DNA of 64,000 nucleotides from Geomonas paludis (GCF_014193585.1 NZ_BLXY01000006.1:62001-126000); one strand, 5' to 3'; positions 10,001-20,034 are shown, counted from the stretch's first letter. Made by a program: numbers and translations. The notes: generated by a model from the sequence alone, not told the origin.

Positions 10001-10665
10001 ATGGTGCCCGCGACGTGGGTGCCGTGGCCGTGATCGTCGAAGGGATCCGGGTCCTGGTTGAAGCTGTCCAACCCGCCGCCGGTCCAGACGCTGGCAGCGA
10101 GATCGGGATGGCTGGCGTCGATGCCGGTGTCGATGATGGCGACCACCACCTCGCTGCTGCCGGTGGCGAGGTCCCAGGCGGCGGTCGCCTTGATGTCGGC
10201 ACCCGCCGTACCTCCGGTCTGGCCGGTATTGCGCAGCGCCCAGAGTTCGTTGAACATGACGTCGTCGGGCTGCTGCAGGGGCGCGTAGATGAAGTTGGGC
10301 TCCGCGTACTCCACCTCCGGCTCGGCCCGGTACTCCTTGAGTGCCTCCTCGACGCTCACCCCTTTTTTCAGCTTCACGTGATGCAGGCGCAGCCGGGAGA
10401 ACTCCCGGACCAGGCTCCCTCCCCGCCTGCCGTGCACGTTTTTGCTGTTTCGTTCCGGGACGCCGGCCTTGAACTTGATCAGCAGTTCGTCGTTTCTGTA
10501 TTTGGGGCGCGGGGGCCGTGGTTGGGAACGTTCCGAACGGGGAGGCCGGTCCTCGTCTTGCACCGGTGGGGACGCCGTCTTCGTGTCAAAGCCTGCGTAA
10601 GTGAAGGTGCAGTTGAAAAAGAAGATGACAAGCAGAAGGCCCTTCAGCCCGAAGATCCGTCGCAT
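7063..10665 (-). CDS. Secreted S8 subtilase with SBBP propeller and Ig-like domains (5' part of a frameshifted gene)
   Basis: Numbering is from the ATG at 10665, chosen because GGAGG precedes it by five bases. An upstream ATG at 10677 overlaps that site. A signal peptide (about 1-24) is followed by a subtilisin-type propeptide (LLIKFKAGVP onward, about 60-128) and an S8 domain with the triad D179 (IIDTGID), H214 (HGHGTHVAG) and S384 (SGTSMAAP). After it come a P-domain-like beta region, a putative Ig repeat, about seven SBBP-type beta-propeller repeats (VAVDGSGNLYVTG), a second Ig repeat and CSGTGNCTVTMDG beta repeats. The frame stops at 7063 after FAGWGGA. One extra G in the G7 run would join it to the RCC1 region downstream, giving about 1,740 residues. 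It probably acts as an extracellular or cell-surface protease. Confidence 0.85.
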   Translation of the reverse strand: MRRIFGLKGLLLVIFFFNCTFTYAGFDTKTASPPVQDEDRPPRSERSQPRPPRPKYRNDELLIKFKAGVPERNSKNVHGRRGGSLVREFSRLRLHHVKLKKGVSVEEALKEYRAEPEVEYAEPNFIYAPLQQPDDVMFNELWALRNTGQTGGTAGADIKATAAWDLATGSSEVVVAIIDTGIDASHPDLAASVWTGGGLDSFNQDPDPFDDHGHGTHVAGTIGARGNNGLGVAGVNWNVKLTACKFIGADGYGDTAAAVQCLEHIKGLKDAGANIVATNNSWGGVDFSQALYDAVDAQRDILFIAAAGNNGSDNDSILFYPAALDLPNVISVAATDHNDDKASFSNYGSRSVHVGAPGQDILSTLPAVNIWSLTGGYGKLSGTSMAAPHVTGLAALLKAQQPSRDWRTIRNLILAGADPVPSLAEKTLTGRRINALGALSCTDKPLLVPTQYPAEFPLSSGTYTLSAMSINCGNPSGPVTVTTSEGDTVTLQDDGVFPDLAAGDGIFSASWTVPFYIIPKPVQYLKFSSPAGVAYVPSLSITGYLPEGNLNHGYRQYLQSAGGVAPYTWTVQGTLPDGLTLNGATGELSGFPRRSGTFTFVVTATDAIGHGGSKPYSVQVSDGLVIEDRFMSYRAGTNSVPRGIAVDGAGNTYLTGALQNGAQDGLDHYLTVKYSPAGSLLWSRTYDSGINEWSQGVAVDGSGNLYVTGGEPDPTWLPSSITHLACTTVKYDAQGNELWSRSFDDGKIDSAREVAVDAVGNVYVAGYTTYEYPWRHDTLLIKYDAAGNVLWSRSYDAAEVDRVFSVALDAAGNVYMTGDKGVRGADGYYSYQYQTLKYSPAGDLLWVRNYDDYTAYAVAVGADGSVYVAGDYFAVVKYNADGAVLWNKVVPVGGVNGQELHITSLAVGKKGQLYAAGRFFDGSATIYALAKLDANGNILWTKPIPGATKPYVTIALALDSNDALYVTRPYDGGMVTSVYLEPLVVEPLAVAVKGKPYSQAMTFKGGAAPYTVSLAAGALPPGLAIDPATQVVSGTPTASGTFTFTLQLSDAAGAQNLADSVLRVYEPLEIAFTDKGTGRVDFSTGASCSGPCSLSFEPGTVVTMSATAGLDSLFTGWSGACSGTGNCTVTMDGTREVGAGFKRLTSTLTVSRPWSGSGSVQATPGLACTGNCAQVYDFGTEVTLSATPAAGSVFAGWGGA
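7070..7076 (-). other. G7 homopolymer at the frameshift point
   Basis: On the coding strand the tract reads GGGTGGGGGGGAGCC. Seven G lead to a TGA four codons later. Eight G would restore the reading frame into the RCC1 region. This is a sequencing indel, a true mutation or a phase-variable contingency tract. Confidence 0.8.
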
Positions 10666-11179
10666 ATCCGCCTCCATCGATGCGGAATGAACCGCAGCAT
10701 TAACATCGCAATACAAAACACCGGAGGCACAGTAGTAGATGCAGAGCAGCAAGTCAAAGAGAAAGTTAATGTAACAACACTCTTTATTACCGCCTACCCG
10801 CATCTTTCGTTTTTCCTGAGATCAGCGAGACAACACGGAACAGGGGCCCGCTCTCCTGCGCCGGTGTGGGATCGCCGGAACAGTTGTAGGTCTCGGGAGT
10901 CTTCACCCCCGGCCCGGTCTTCGAAATACCGCAGAGCGAGCGTTGATCTTCGCCACCGCAGGCCACTGCTGCGCAAGTCAAAAGGGACTGGCTCCGTTAG
11001 GTGCCTGTCCCTCTAGACGGTGCAGGTCACTGCTGCGCAAGAACAACCAGGGCGTGCCTCACATCGATGTAAATATTAGACTGTATTTCGAAGCGCTAGA
11101 CGTGATAAAATCAGTTTGTAGTCGTGGATGCACCCCAACTACAACACTGGTAAGAAAGACTTGGAAAAGGAGATTAGCC
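10666..11179. other. Intergenic region with promoters and one palindrome copy
   Basis: This spacer separates the divergent subtilase and CsbD-like genes. The part next to the subtilase is AT-rich and has a possible -35 TTGACT followed 17 bases later by TACTGT on the minus strand. A minus-strand open frame of 64 codons (10787-10981) with several cysteines has no ribosome site or recognisable family, and I do not call it a gene. The palindrome unit at 10958-11041 lies in the middle. Confidence 0.4.
10958..11041. repeat. Palindrome flanked by a 20-bp direct repeat
   Basis: The palindrome (GGGACTGGCTCC, loop GTTA, GGTGCCTGTCCC) at 10984-11011 lies between two copies of a 20-mer, GCAGGYCACTGCTGCGCAAG, at 10958-10977 and 11022-11041. 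They differ at one base. As at 511-764, flanking DNA was duplicated around the element. Confidence 0.8.
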
Positions 11180-11395
11180 ATGAGATCCAGCAGCAGAGAT
11201 ACATCAAAGGGCATACTCCATGAAACAAAAGGCAAAGTAAAGGAAACTACCGGCAAGATATTCGGGAATGTTTCATTGGAAGCCGAAGGCAAGGCCGAAA
11301 AAATAGCCGGCAAAGTGCAGAAAAACGTCGGTAAAGCTGAAAAAAACATCGAGGATGATCTCGAAAAGGACACCAGCCGTCACGGTAAATACTGA
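11180..11395 (+). CDS. CsbD-like stress-response protein
   Basis: This 71-residue, highly charged, Lys/Glu-rich protein has the repeating KGKVKETTGKIFG / KAEKIAGKVQKN pattern of the CsbD family, a general-stress protein family of unknown biochemical role. It has no signal peptide or membrane segment. The ATG at 11180 is preceded by AAGGAG at 11167-11172. Longer in-frame extensions upstream have no ribosome site. It forms a single-gene unit closed by the terminator at 11424. Confidence 0.85.
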   Translation: MRSSSRDTSKGILHETKGKVKETTGKIFGNVSLEAEGKAEKIAGKVQKNVGKAEKNIEDDLEKDTSRHGKY

Positions 11396-11423
11396 TTCTA
11401 GCGGCTGACAGGCAGGACCGGAT

Positions 11424-11453
11424 GGGGACGGCATATGCGCCGTCCCTTTTTAT
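11424..11453 (+). terminator. Rho-independent terminator after the CsbD-like gene
   Basis: GGGGACGGC and GCCGTCCC pair around a short ATATGC loop and are followed by TTTTTATT. Confidence 0.85.
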
Positions 11454-11616
11454 TTGGCGAGGGGACTGGCTCCGCAGGTGCCTGTCCCCTTTGTCGTCTA
11501 TTTGGCGAGGGGACTGACTCCGCAGGTGCCTGTCCCCCTTAATGGTTTGGGGAAGGTGGCTGAGCTGAAAGGAGCGTTCCGCTAGAGGGACAGGCACCTG
11601 ACGGGGCCTGTCCCTT
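11451..11616. repeat. Three further palindrome copies, two in tandem with a 50-bp period
   Basis: Copies at 11461-11490 and 11509-11538 each follow TTTGGCGA, so palindrome plus flank is duplicated with a period of about 49-50 bp. A third copy at 11586-11616 is in the opposite orientation and retains the GCGTTCCGCT flank seen in the copies at 511-764. The loops are shortened to GCA in the first two copies. Confidence 0.85.
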
Positions 11617-11620
11617 CCGC

Positions 11621-11884
11621 TTAATCCGGCAGCGCTGTTCCGCAGTAGGGACAGACCAGGCAGGAGGGATCGAGATAGCGACCGCAGGGCGGAAAGGTGC
11701 ACTGCTTGGGCTTTTTCCTCACCGGTGGCGCCGGATGAAAGTCATCGTTCTCCGTGAGGAGCGTACTGGGGAGCGGGTCGCTCCCGGCGGCCTCCTTGAG
11801 AGGGAGGCACTCAAGGGCCTCCTGCATCTGCAGGCGGCGTTTTTCAACTTTCTTCGCTTTCTTCAACTTTCCGTTCTTCGACAT
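11621..11884 (-). CDS. Small zinc-ribbon-like protein of unknown function
   Basis: This 87-residue protein has a basic N-terminus (MSKNGKLKKAKKVEKRR) and a C-terminal cysteine cluster (CTFPPCG, then CLVCPYCGTALPD) that looks like a four-cysteine zinc ribbon. There is no signal peptide. A weak GGAAG lies before the ATG. The function is unknown. Nucleic acid or protein binding would be typical for such a fold, but that is inference. It lies downstream of the chemotaxis receptor terminator and is probably transcribed alone. Confidence 0.55.
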   Translation of the reverse strand: MSKNGKLKKAKKVEKRRLQMQEALECLPLKEAAGSDPLPSTLLTENDDFHPAPPVRKKPKQCTFPPCGRYLDPSCLVCPYCGTALPD

Positions 11885-11905
11885 GAGGCTTCCGTGAGCA
11901 GATAC

Positions 11906-11935
11906 AAAAAGGGGTTACCTGGCGGGTAACCCCTT
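11906..11935 (-). terminator. Rho-independent terminator of the chemotaxis receptor gene
   Basis: GGGGTTACC and GGTAACCCC pair around a small loop. On the minus strand the stem is followed by TTTTTG. It lies about 105 bp past the receptor stop codon. Confidence 0.8.
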
Positions 11936-12041
11936 CACAATGGTTGCGGGGACAGGGCGGCCGTCTGCAGCCTTGGGTGCAGCATTGTCCGCAGCTATAG
12001 CACAGTTGACGGGGGGGAAGCAACCCCCACCGCAGAAAAGG

Positions 12042-13220
12042 TTACAGCCTGAACTGCCCCACCAGCCGCTCCAACTCCTCCGATTGCAGCGCCAGTGTTG
12101 TGGCAGCGGCGGCGGTCTCGTTCACCCCGCGCGCGGTCTGCTGCACCACATCGGTGATCTTCTGGATGCTGCGGGTGATCTCGTCGGTGGTGGCGGTCTG
12201 CTGCTGCGCGGCGGCGGTTATCTGGCCGATCTGGCCGTTCACCTCGCCCACCTGGGCCAGGATCTCCTCCAGGGCCTGACCGGAACGCGCCGAGAACTCG
12301 GCCCCCTTCCCCACTTCGGCCACACCTTCCTCTATGGCGGCGATCGCGCCGCGGGTCCCCCCCTGGATCGCCTTGATCATCTCCCCGATCTCCCGGGTGG
12401 CGCTGGTGGTGCGCTCCGCCAGGGCGCGCACCTCGTCGGCGACCACCGCGAACCCCCTCCCCTGATCCCCGGCCCGGGCGGCCTCGATGGCGGCGTTGAG
12501 GGCCAGCAGGTTGGTCTGATCGGCGATGTCCTGGATGGTGCCGATGATCTGGTCGATCTGGTCGGAACGGGCGCCCAGCTCCTCCACGGTGGTGGCGGCA
12601 CCCTGCACCCTGCTCGCGATGCGCTCCATGCCCTGGGTGGTCTGGCGCACCACGTCGGCCCCGAGGCCGGCGGTCTGGCTGGCGCGCTTGGAGTTGTCGG
12701 CGGCGCTCATGCAGTTGCGCGCAATGTCGCCGGAGGTTGCCGCCATCTGCTCGCTGGCGACGGCGACCGCGTTGGTCTGGGCGGCGGCATCGTCGGTACC
12801 GGCGGAGATGCGTTCCGCGTTTTGCTGCAGTTGGTGCGAGGTCTGGGCCACCTGCTCCGAGTTCTGCTTGATCTGCCGGATGATGTCGCGCATGGTGCTT
12901 TGCAGCGCGTCGATGGAGCGGATGATGGTGCTGATCTCGTTGTTGCGCTTGGCGGCGATGGGCTGGGAGAGATCCCCGTCGATCATGGTCTTCAGGATGG
13001 CGATGATGCGCTGCAGCGCGTCGTTGACCGACCAGAACAGCAGCCCACTGAAGAAAGCGCCCAGGACCAGGAACACGATGGTGGAGACCACCGACAGGGC
13101 CAGTGAGAACGACCTTCCCGCCACCACGGCGAACACGATGCAAAAGCTGTAACAGATGCAAAGCAGGATGATGCGAGTGCGGATGCGGAGGTGGAGGTAG
13201 AGATCGAGTAGAAAGTTCAT
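12042..13220 (-). CDS. Methyl-accepting chemotaxis protein without a periplasmic sensor domain
   Basis: In this 392-residue receptor, two TM helices at about 17-34 and 38-62 are separated by only a few residues, so there is no periplasmic ligand domain. A HAMP-like region (about 62-115) leads into the long coiled-coil signalling domain. The conserved tip for CheA/CheW contact is present: [20 protein letters not shown] and then [20 protein letters not shown]. Such receptors sense internal or membrane state, for example redox or proton motive force, but the signal here is unknown. There is no CheR-docking pentapeptide (the end is LVGQFRL). No other che genes are nearby. Confidence 0.93.
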   Translation of the reverse strand: MNFLLDLYLHLRIRTRIILLCICYSFCIVFAVVAGRSFSLALSVVSTIVFLVLGAFFSGLLFWSVNDALQRIIAILKTMIDGDLSQPIAAKRNNEISTIIRSIDALQSTMRDIIRQIKQNSEQVAQTSHQLQQNAERISAGTDDAAAQTNAVAVASEQMAATSGDIARNCMSAADNSKRASQTAGLGADVVRQTTQGMERIASRVQGAATTVEELGARSDQIDQIIGTIQDIADQTNLLALNAAIEAARAGDQGRGFAVVADEVRALAERTTSATREIGEMIKAIQGGTRGAIAAIEEGVAEVGKGAEFSARSGQALEEILAQVGEVNGQIGQITAAAQQQTATTDEITRSIQKITDVVQQTARGVNETAAAATTLALQSEELERLVGQFRL

Positions 13221-13715
13221 GACCGTCTCCAGCTTTTCAATTCTTGCAGCAACAGACCGGCCTCACTGCCGTCTGTACCAGTTTCCTGCAGAACCTCTTC
13301 GGAGAGAAACCACGATGCTTTAGCTGTTTATCTTTCTTTTTTCTCGACGGCGGGCTCAACTTCGTCATAGGGTAGAGTCTGACTCAGCCGCAGGCTCGCT
13401 GCCACAAAAGATTTTTCTCTTAAAGATTTCCTCAAGGAGCCGATATAACAGAAAACGTCACTGCCCTCCCTCCACATGCACCAACTCCGCCCGAGACCGA
13501 AAGCAACAGTGCCGGTGCAAACAGTGTGGCGACGGCGCCTGTGCCTGCCGCTCTCCCCCCGACGGCGGCACCCAATCTGAGTACACAACTGAGTAACACT
13601 TGTAATCACGTGTATGACAAAAGCAGCGCCGCCACCCAGAAAGTGAGCAAACTCCAATTCCAAAAACACTTGTTTTTGCGTAGCAATGCCCCCCTCCGCC
13701 CGTATACGTTTCACA
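13221..13715. other. Intergenic region between the chemotaxis receptor and gltB
   Basis: About 500 bp lie between divergent genes. I see no convincing gene. A minus-strand frame of 128 codons within 13328-13714 has no family resemblance and no ribosome site. Enhancer sites for the sigma54 promoter at 13716 would be expected here, but I cannot point to a clear one. Confidence 0.4.
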
Positions 13716-13731
13716 TGGCACGGTAACTGCT
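13716..13731 (+). promoter_or_regulatory. Sigma54 (RpoN) promoter of gltBD
   Basis: TGGCACGGTAACTGCT has GG and GC exactly ten bases apart and differs from the TGGCACG-N4-TTGCT consensus at one key position. Transcription would start near 13742, leaving a 40-nt leader. Sigma54 control fits nitrogen-regulated glutamate synthase. Confidence 0.75.
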
Positions 13732-13781
13732 GATAAGCGTTGATCGATTTGTCCGAACACTACCCCCGCAAAGGTTGCATC

Positions 13782-16700
13782 ATGAAAACAATCGGATTAC
13801 CCAAGAAGCAGGGGATGTACGATCCCCAGTTCGAGCACGACGCCTGCGGCGTCGGCTTCGTCACCAACATCAAGGGGAAGAAGTCCCACGAGATCGTCCA
13901 GCAGGCGATCACCGTCCTGGAGAACCTGGACCACCGCGGCGCGGTCGGCAGCGAGCACAACACCGGCGACGGCGCGGGCATCCTGATCCAGATTCCGGAC
14001 GCCTTCTTCCGCAAGGTCTGCCCCGAAGCCGGCATCGAGCTCCCCGCTCCCGGCGAGTACGGCGTGGCCATGCTCTTCACCTCCCCGGAAGCCACCGAGC
14101 GCAGCGCGGCCAAGCACATCTTCCAGCGCATCATCGCCGAGGAGGGCGTCGAGATGATCGGCTGGCGCGACGTGCCGACCGACAACTCGTCTCTTGGCGA
14201 CACCGCCAAGGCGGGCGAGCCGCTGGTGAAGCAGATCTTCTTCAAGCGCAGCGCTAACTGCGCCGACGAGGACGCCTTCAACCGCAAGCTCTACCTGGTG
14301 AACCAGAGGGCGATCCACGAGATCCGCGACCAGGAAGTCGATCCGTACTGGTACGTGGCCAGCATCTCGACCCGCACCATCGTCTATAAAGGGATGCTGA
14401 TGCCGGCCCAGCTGGACCAGTACTACCCCGAGCTGCGCGACGAGGACGTCACCTCCGCCATCGCGGTGGTCCACTCCCGCTTCTCCACCAACACCTTCCC
14501 GAGCTGGGACCGCGCCCACCCGTACCACTACCTGGCGCACAACGGCGAGATCAACACCCTGCGCGGCAACGTGAACTGGATGCATGCGCGCCAGTCCATG
14601 TTCAACAGCGAACTGTTCGGCGACGACATCAAGAAGCTCCTGCCGGTGATCAACACCAACGGCTCCGACTCGGCGATGTTCGACAACTGCCTGGAGCTGC
14701 TGCTCATGACCGGCCGCTCCCTGCCGCACGCGGTGATGATGATGGTGCCGGAGCCGTGGGAAAACCACGAGACCATGAGCAAGGAGAAGCGTGCCTTCTA
14801 CGAGTACCACTCCTGCCTGATGGAGCCGTGGGACGGCCCCGCCGCCCTCACCTTCACCGACGGCCGCATCATCGGCGCGGTGCTGGACCGTAACGGCCTG
14901 CGCCCCTGCCGCTACTACCTGACCGACGACGACCTGGTGATCATGGCGTCCGAGGCGGGCGTGTTGCAGGTGCCGCCCGAGAAGGTGATCAAGAAGGGGC
15001 GCCTCCAGCCGGGCAAGATGTTCCTGGTCGATACCGAGCAGGGGCGCATCATCTCCGACGAGGAGATCAAGAACGAGCTGGCCACCGCCAAGCCGTACGC
15101 GGACTGGGTCAAGGTGAACCACCTCCCGCTGGCCGACCTGCCCAAGGCGAAGTCCCAGGCGGTGGAGGATTCGCCCCTGGTGCAGCGCCAGAAGGCGTTC
15201 GGCTACACCTTCGAGGACCAGGAGACCATCATCGGGCCGATGGCGACCTCCGGCATCCAGCCGCTGGGTTCCATGGGCACCGACACCCCGCTCGCGGTCC
15301 TCTCCGAGAAGCCGCAGCTGCTCTACAGCTACTTCAAGCAGCTCTTCGCCCAGGTGACCAACCCGCCCATCGACCCGATCCGCGAGGAGATCATCACCGC
15401 GACCGCGGTCAGGATCGGCTCGGAGTCCAACCTCCTGAAGCCCTCCTCCACCAGCGCGCGCGTCATCCGCCTGGAGCACCCGATCCTCACCAACGAGGAC
15501 CTCGGCAAGCTGCGCGAGCTCGACCGCCCCGGCTTCAAGACGGCGACCCTGTCGCTGCTCTTCAAGGCGTCCGACGGCGCCGAGGGGATGGAGAAGGCGC
15601 TGGAGAGCCTGTTCAGCAGCGCCATCCGGCACATCGAGATGGGGACCACCGTCCTCATACTCTCCGACCGCGGCGTGAACGAAGAGTACGCGGCCCTGCC
15701 GGCGCTGCTGGCCGTGGCCGGCCTGCACCACCACCTGATCCGCACCGCGACCAGGACCCACGCCTCCCTGATCCTCGAGTCGGGCGAGCCGCGCGAGGTG
15801 CACCACTTCGCGGTGCTTTTGGGCTACGGCGTCACCGCCATCAACCCGTACCTCGCCTTCGAGTCCATCGAGGACATGATCCAGGAGGGGATGCTCCCCG
15901 GCCTGGACTACAAGAAAGGGGTCAAGAACTTCGTCAAGGCCTCCATCAAGGGCATCGTCAAGACCATGGCCAAGATGGGTATCTCCACCATCCAGAGCTA
16001 CCGCGGCGCCCAAATCTGCGAAGCGGTCGGCCTGCACCAGTCGGTGATCGAGAAGTACTTCACCTGGACCCCGTCCCGGATCGGAGGTATCGACCTGAAC
16101 GGCATCGCGGCCGAGCTTCTGCAGCGCCACAAGAAGGCGTACCCGCACCGCGTGCCGGCCGACCCGACCCTGGACCCGGGCGGCCAGTACCAGTGGCGCA
16201 AGGAGGGTGAGGAGCACCTGTTCAACCCGCTCACCATCCAGTCCCTGCAGAAGGCCACCAGGACCAACGACTACAACGAGTTCAAGGTCTTCTCCAAGCT
16301 GATCGACGAGCAGAACGAGCGTCTCTACACGCTGCGCGGCCTCCTGGACTTCAACACCGACATCCGCATCCCGGTCCCCATCGAGGAGGTCGAGCCGGTC
16401 GAAGAGATCATGAAGCGCTTCAAGACGGGCGCCATGTCCTACGGCTCCATCAGCCAGGAGGCGCACGAGGCGCTGGCCATCGCCATGAACAGGATCGGCG
16501 GCCGCTCCAACACCGGCGAGGGTGGCGAGGATCCGGCGCGCTTCACCTGGACCAACGAGCTGGGCGACTCCAAGAACAGCGCCATCAAGCAGGTCGCCTC
16601 CGGCCGCTTCGGCGTCACCAGCAACTACCTGACCAACGCCAGCGAGCTGCAGATCAAGATGGCGCAGGGGGCGAAGCCGGGCGAAGGCGGCGAGCTGCCG

Positions 16701-18362
16701 GGCCACAAGGTGTACCCGTGGGTCGCCAAGACCCGCCACACCACCCCGGGCGTCGGCCTCGTGTCGCCGCCGCCGCACCACGACATCTACTCCATCGAGG
16801 ACCTGGCGGAGCTGATCCATGACCTGAAGAACGCCAACCGCCGCGCCCGGATCAGCGTCAAGCTGGTCTCCGAGGTCGGCGTCGGCACCATCGCGGCCGG
16901 CGTGGCCAAGGCCCATGCCGACGTCGTGCTCATCTCCGGCTACGACGGCGGCACCGGCGCCTCCCCGCTCTCCTCGATCAAGCACGCGGGCCTCCCCTGG
17001 GAGCTCGGTCTCGCCGAGACCCACCAGACCCTGATGCTCAACAACCTCAGGAGCAGGATCATCGTCGAGGTGGACGGCCAGTTGAAAACCGGCCGCGACG
17101 TCGCCATCGCCGCCCTTTTGGGTGCCGAGGAATTCGGCTTCGCCACCGCGCCGCTGGTGACGCTTGGCTGCGTCATGATGCGCGTCTGCCACAGCAACAC
17201 CTGCCCGGCCGGCGTCGCGACCCAGGATCCGGAGCTCAGGAAGAACTTCTCCGGCAAGCCCGAGTACGTGGTCAACTACATGCGCTTCATCGCGCAGGAA
17301 GTGCGCGAGATCATGGCGGAGCTCGGCTTCCGCACCTTCAACGAGATGGTGGGCCGCGCCAACCGCCTGGAGCCCAAGCGCGCCGTGGCCCACTGGAAGG
17401 CACAGGGGCTCGACTTCAGCAACGTGCTGTACCAGCCGCAAACCGGCATCAAGGGGAGCCGCTACTGCACCGAGAGCCAGGACCACGGCCTGGAGAAGTC
17501 GCTGGATATGACCAGGCTCCTGGAGATCTGCAAACCCGCCATCGAGAAGGGCGAGAAGGTGAGCGCGGAGCTCCCCATCACCAACATCGACCGCGTGGTC
17601 GGCACCATCGTCGGCAACGAGGTCACCCGCGCCTACGGCTCCGAGGGACTTCCCGACGACACCATCAGGCTCAAGTTCCGCGGCTCCGCGGGGCAGAGCT
17701 TCGGCGCCTTCGTACCCAAGGGGATGACCCTGGAGCTGACCGGTGACGTCAACGACTACCTCGGCAAGGGCTTAAGCGGCGGCACCATCGTCGTCTATCC
17801 CCCCGATGGCTCGCCGTTCAAGGCCGAGGAGAACATCATCGCCGGCAACGTCGCCCTGTACGGCGCCACCAGCGGCACCGCCTACATCAGCGGCATGGCG
17901 GGCGAGCGTTTCTGCGTGCGCAACTCCGGCGTCAACGCCGTCGTTGAAGGGGTCGGCGACCACGGCTGCGAGTACATGACCGGCGGCACCGTCGTGGTAC
18001 TCGGTGAAACCGGCAGGAACTTCGCCGCCGGCATGAGCGGCGGCGTTGCCTACGTTCTGGACAGCGCCGGTGACTTCAAGGATCGCTGCAACACCGAGAT
18101 GGTGGCGCTGGAACTCCTGGACGAGCAGGACCAGGAAACCCTCAAGGAGATGATCGCGCAGCATGCCAAGCGTACCGGCAGCGCCCGCGCCACCCGCATC
18201 CTGCACGACTGGAAGACCCACGCCCACAAGTTCGTCAAGGTGATGCCGATGGACTACAAGCGGGTGCTCCAGGCCCTGGAGCGCGCCAAGGCCTCCGGCC
18301 TGACCGGCGACGACGCACTGGCCGCTGCCTTCGAAGAGAACGCAAGCCAGGCAGCACACTAG
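13782..18362 (+). CDS. gltB: Glutamate synthase (NADPH) large subunit
   Basis: The 1,526-residue large subunit takes ammonia from glutamine and transfers it to 2-oxoglutarate. A short propeptide precedes the N-terminal nucleophile C22 in EHDACGVGF, the class II glutamine amidotransferase site. The central domain is followed by the FMN-binding synthase domain ([22 protein letters not shown]) and the 3Fe-4S cysteines in [12 protein letters not shown] (C-x5-C-x4-C). The C-terminal GXGXG beta-helix domain includes [20 protein letters not shown]. The start [15 protein letters not shown] is typical of the family. The gene is followed after 39 bp by gltD and preceded by a sigma54 promoter. Confidence 0.97.
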   Translation: MKTIGLPKKQGMYDPQFEHDACGVGFVTNIKGKKSHEIVQQAITVLENLDHRGAVGSEHNTGDGAGILIQIPDAFFRKVCPEAGIELPAPGEYGVAMLFTSPEATERSAAKHIFQRIIAEEGVEMIGWRDVPTDNSSLGDTAKAGEPLVKQIFFKRSANCADEDAFNRKLYLVNQRAIHEIRDQEVDPYWYVASISTRTIVYKGMLMPAQLDQYYPELRDEDVTSAIAVVHSRFSTNTFPSWDRAHPYHYLAHNGEINTLRGNVNWMHARQSMFNSELFGDDIKKLLPVINTNGSDSAMFDNCLELLLMTGRSLPHAVMMMVPEPWENHETMSKEKRAFYEYHSCLMEPWDGPAALTFTDGRIIGAVLDRNGLRPCRYYLTDDDLVIMASEAGVLQVPPEKVIKKGRLQPGKMFLVDTEQGRIISDEEIKNELATAKPYADWVKVNHLPLADLPKAKSQAVEDSPLVQRQKAFGYTFEDQETIIGPMATSGIQPLGSMGTDTPLAVLSEKPQLLYSYFKQLFAQVTNPPIDPIREEIITATAVRIGSESNLLKPSSTSARVIRLEHPILTNEDLGKLRELDRPGFKTATLSLLFKASDGAEGMEKALESLFSSAIRHIEMGTTVLILSDRGVNEEYAALPALLAVAGLHHHLIRTATRTHASLILESGEPREVHHFAVLLGYGVTAINPYLAFESIEDMIQEGMLPGLDYKKGVKNFVKASIKGIVKTMAKMGISTIQSYRGAQICEAVGLHQSVIEKYFTWTPSRIGGIDLNGIAAELLQRHKKAYPHRVPADPTLDPGGQYQWRKEGEEHLFNPLTIQSLQKATRTNDYNEFKVFSKLIDEQNERLYTLRGLLDFNTDIRIPVPIEEVEPVEEIMKRFKTGAMSYGSISQEAHEALAIAMNRIGGRSNTGEGGEDPARFTWTNELGDSKNSAIKQVASGRFGVTSNYLTNASELQIKMAQGAKPGEGGELPGHKVYPWVAKTRHTTPGVGLVSPPPHHDIYSIEDLAELIHDLKNANRRARISVKLVSEVGVGTIAAGVAKAHADVVLISGYDGGTGASPLSSIKHAGLPWELGLAETHQTLMLNNLRSRIIVEVDGQLKTGRDVAIAALLGAEEFGFATAPLVTLGCVMMRVCHSNTCPAGVATQDPELRKNFSGKPEYVVNYMRFIAQEVREIMAELGFRTFNEMVGRANRLEPKRAVAHWKAQGLDFSNVLYQPQTGIKGSRYCTESQDHGLEKSLDMTRLLEICKPAIEKGEKVSAELPITNIDRVVGTIVGNEVTRAYGSEGLPDDTIRLKFRGSAGQSFGAFVPKGMTLELTGDVNDYLGKGLSGGTIVVYPPDGSPFKAEENIIAGNVALYGATSGTAYISGMAGERFCVRNSGVNAVVEGVGDHGCEYMTGGTVVVLGETGRNFAAGMSGGVAYVLDSAGDFKDRCNTEMVALELLDEQDQETLKEMIAQHAKRTGSARATRILHDWKTHAHKFVKVMPMDYKRVLQALERAKASGLTGDDALAAAFEENASQAAH

Positions 18363-18401
18363 ATAAGCTAAACGACCTGATACTTCAGATAGGATAGAGC
18401 T

Positions 18402-19883
18402 ATGGGAAAACCTACCGGATTCATGGAATACAAACGCGAGCTCCCGGCCGACCGCGAGCCGCTTGAGAGGCTCAAGGACTGGAACGAGTTCCACCTGCAC
18501 CTGCCGGAAGAGCACCTGCGCACCCAGGGTGCCCGCTGCATGGACTGCGGCATCCCGTTCTGCCACACCGGCATGCTGGTGAGCGGCATGGCCTGCGGCT
18601 GCCCCATCAACAACCTGATCCCCGAGTGGAACGACCTGGTGTACCGCGGCCTGTGGAAGCAGGCCCTGGCCCGGCTGCTCAGGACCAACAACTTCCCCGA
18701 GTTCACCGGACGGGTCTGTCCCGCGCCGTGCGAGGGGTCCTGCACCCTGGGCTCGATCGACCCGGCGGTCACCATCAAGAACATCGAGGTGAGCATCATC
18801 GACCGCGGCTGGGCTGAGGGGTGGATCGCCCCCAACCCGCCGCAGGTGAGGACCGGCAAAAAGGTCGCCGTGGTCGGTTCCGGCCCGGCCGGCCTCTCCG
18901 CCGCCGCACAACTGAACAAAGCCGGTCACCAGGTCACCGTTTTCGAGCGGGCCGATCTCCCGGGCGGGCTTTTGATGTACGGCATCCCCAACATGAAGCT
19001 CGATAAGCGTGAAGTGGTGCTGCGCCGCGTGAAGCTCATGGAGCAGGAAGGGATCAACTTCGTCTGCAACACCGCCATCGGCGGCGCCGACTACCCGGTC
19101 GAGAAGCTCAAAGGCGACTTCGACGCCGTGATCCTTGCCACCGGCGCCACCCTCCCCCGCGACCTTCCCATCGACGGGAGGAACCTCAAGGGGATCCACT
19201 TCGCCATGGACTTCCTGACCGCCAACACCAAGGCCGTCCTGAACGAAGGGGCCGACTTCATCTCCGCCGAGGGCAAGAACGTCATCATCATCGGCGGCGG
19301 CGACACCGGTACCGACTGCGTGGGCACCTCGCTGCGCCACGGCTGCGCGTCGGTGACCCAGCTCGAGATCATGCCCCGCTTCCCCGATACCCGCGCCACC
19401 GACAACCCGTGGCCGGAGTGGCCCAAGGTGCACAAGGTCGATTACGGCCAGGAAGAAGCGGCAGCCAAGTTCGGCGCCGACCCGCGCGTCTTCGTCACCA
19501 CCGCGACCAGGTTCGAAGGTGACGCACAGGGGAACGTGACGGCGGTGCACACCGTTCAGGTGGAATGGAAGCAGAACGAGAAGGGGCAGTTCATACCGGT
19601 CCCGGTGCCGGGCACCGAGCAGGTGCGTCCCGCCGACCTGGTGCTTTTGGCCATGGGCTTCCTCGGCCCCGAGCAGGAGCTTCCCGAGGCGCTCGGCCTC
19701 GAGCGTGACCCGCGCAGCAACATCAAGGCGGAGTTCAACCGTTACGCCACCAACATCCCGGGTGTTTTCGCCGCCGGCGACTGCCGTCGCGGCCAGAGCC
19801 TCGTGGTGTGGGCCTTCAACGAAGGGCGCGGCGCCGCACGCGAGTGCGACCGCTTCCTGATGGGCGAGACCGAGCTGCCGTAA
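18402..19883 (+). CDS. gltD: Glutamate synthase (NADPH) small subunit
   Basis: This 493-residue electron-input subunit has N-terminal cysteines for two 4Fe-4S clusters ([33 protein letters not shown]), an FAD-binding GSGPAG motif near residue 150 and an NADPH-binding GGGDTG motif near 290. It passes NADPH electrons through FAD and the clusters to the FMN of GltB. It lies 39 bp downstream of gltB on the same strand, so the two form an operon ending at the terminator at 19911. Confidence 0.96.
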   Translation: MGKPTGFMEYKRELPADREPLERLKDWNEFHLHLPEEHLRTQGARCMDCGIPFCHTGMLVSGMACGCPINNLIPEWNDLVYRGLWKQALARLLRTNNFPEFTGRVCPAPCEGSCTLGSIDPAVTIKNIEVSIIDRGWAEGWIAPNPPQVRTGKKVAVVGSGPAGLSAAAQLNKAGHQVTVFERADLPGGLLMYGIPNMKLDKREVVLRRVKLMEQEGINFVCNTAIGGADYPVEKLKGDFDAVILATGATLPRDLPIDGRNLKGIHFAMDFLTANTKAVLNEGADFISAEGKNVIIIGGGDTGTDCVGTSLRHGCASVTQLEIMPRFPDTRATDNPWPEWPKVHKVDYGQEEAAAKFGADPRVFVTTATRFEGDAQGNVTAVHTVQVEWKQNEKGQFIPVPVPGTEQVRPADLVLLAMGFLGPEQELPEALGLERDPRSNIKAEFNRYATNIPGVFAAGDCRRGQSLVVWAFNEGRGAARECDRFLMGETELP

Positions 19884-19910
19884 CTGATAGGCTCAACCGC
19901 TGCAACGAGA

Positions 19911-19941
19911 AAAGGCACCCGGAAAACCGGGTGCCTTTTTT
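19911..19941 (+). terminator. Rho-independent terminator of gltBD
   Basis: AAAGGCACCCGG and CCGGGTGCC pair around a tiny AAAA loop and are followed by TTTTTT. Confidence 0.9.
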
Positions 19942-19998
19942 CGTTCCAGAATTGCGGGAGCCGTGGTGTGCCATCCAATGACAAGAAAAGGGCATCAC

Positions 19999-20034
19999 GT
20001 TCCCCCCTTTGGCGAAGGGGGGACAGGGGGATTT
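19999..20034. repeat. Short GC-rich palindromic intergenic repeat
   Basis: GTTCCCCCCTTT and AAGGGGGGAC form a hairpin around GGCG, followed by AGGGGGATTT. This sequence type is a common dispersed intergenic element in bacteria. No function is evident here. Confidence 0.6.

Noticed and set aside
10787-10981. Minus-strand 64-codon frame with several cysteines
   Set aside because: It has no ribosome site, no recognisable family, overlaps a palindrome flank, and competing frames are open in the same place.
7963-11016. Plus-strand open frame of about 1,000 codons opposite the subtilase gene
   Set aside because: It is antisense to recognised protease and propeller domains. No homology-like features or ribosome site are seen.
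13328-13714. Minus-strand 128-codon frame between the chemotaxis receptor and gltB
   Set aside because: It overlaps the sigma54 promoter of gltB and has no family-like sequence or ribosome site.
13797-17486. Minus-strand open frame of about 1,200 codons inside gltB
   Set aside because: It is antisense of gltB, whose catalytic and cluster motifs are certain. The composition is typical of a GC-driven shadow frame.
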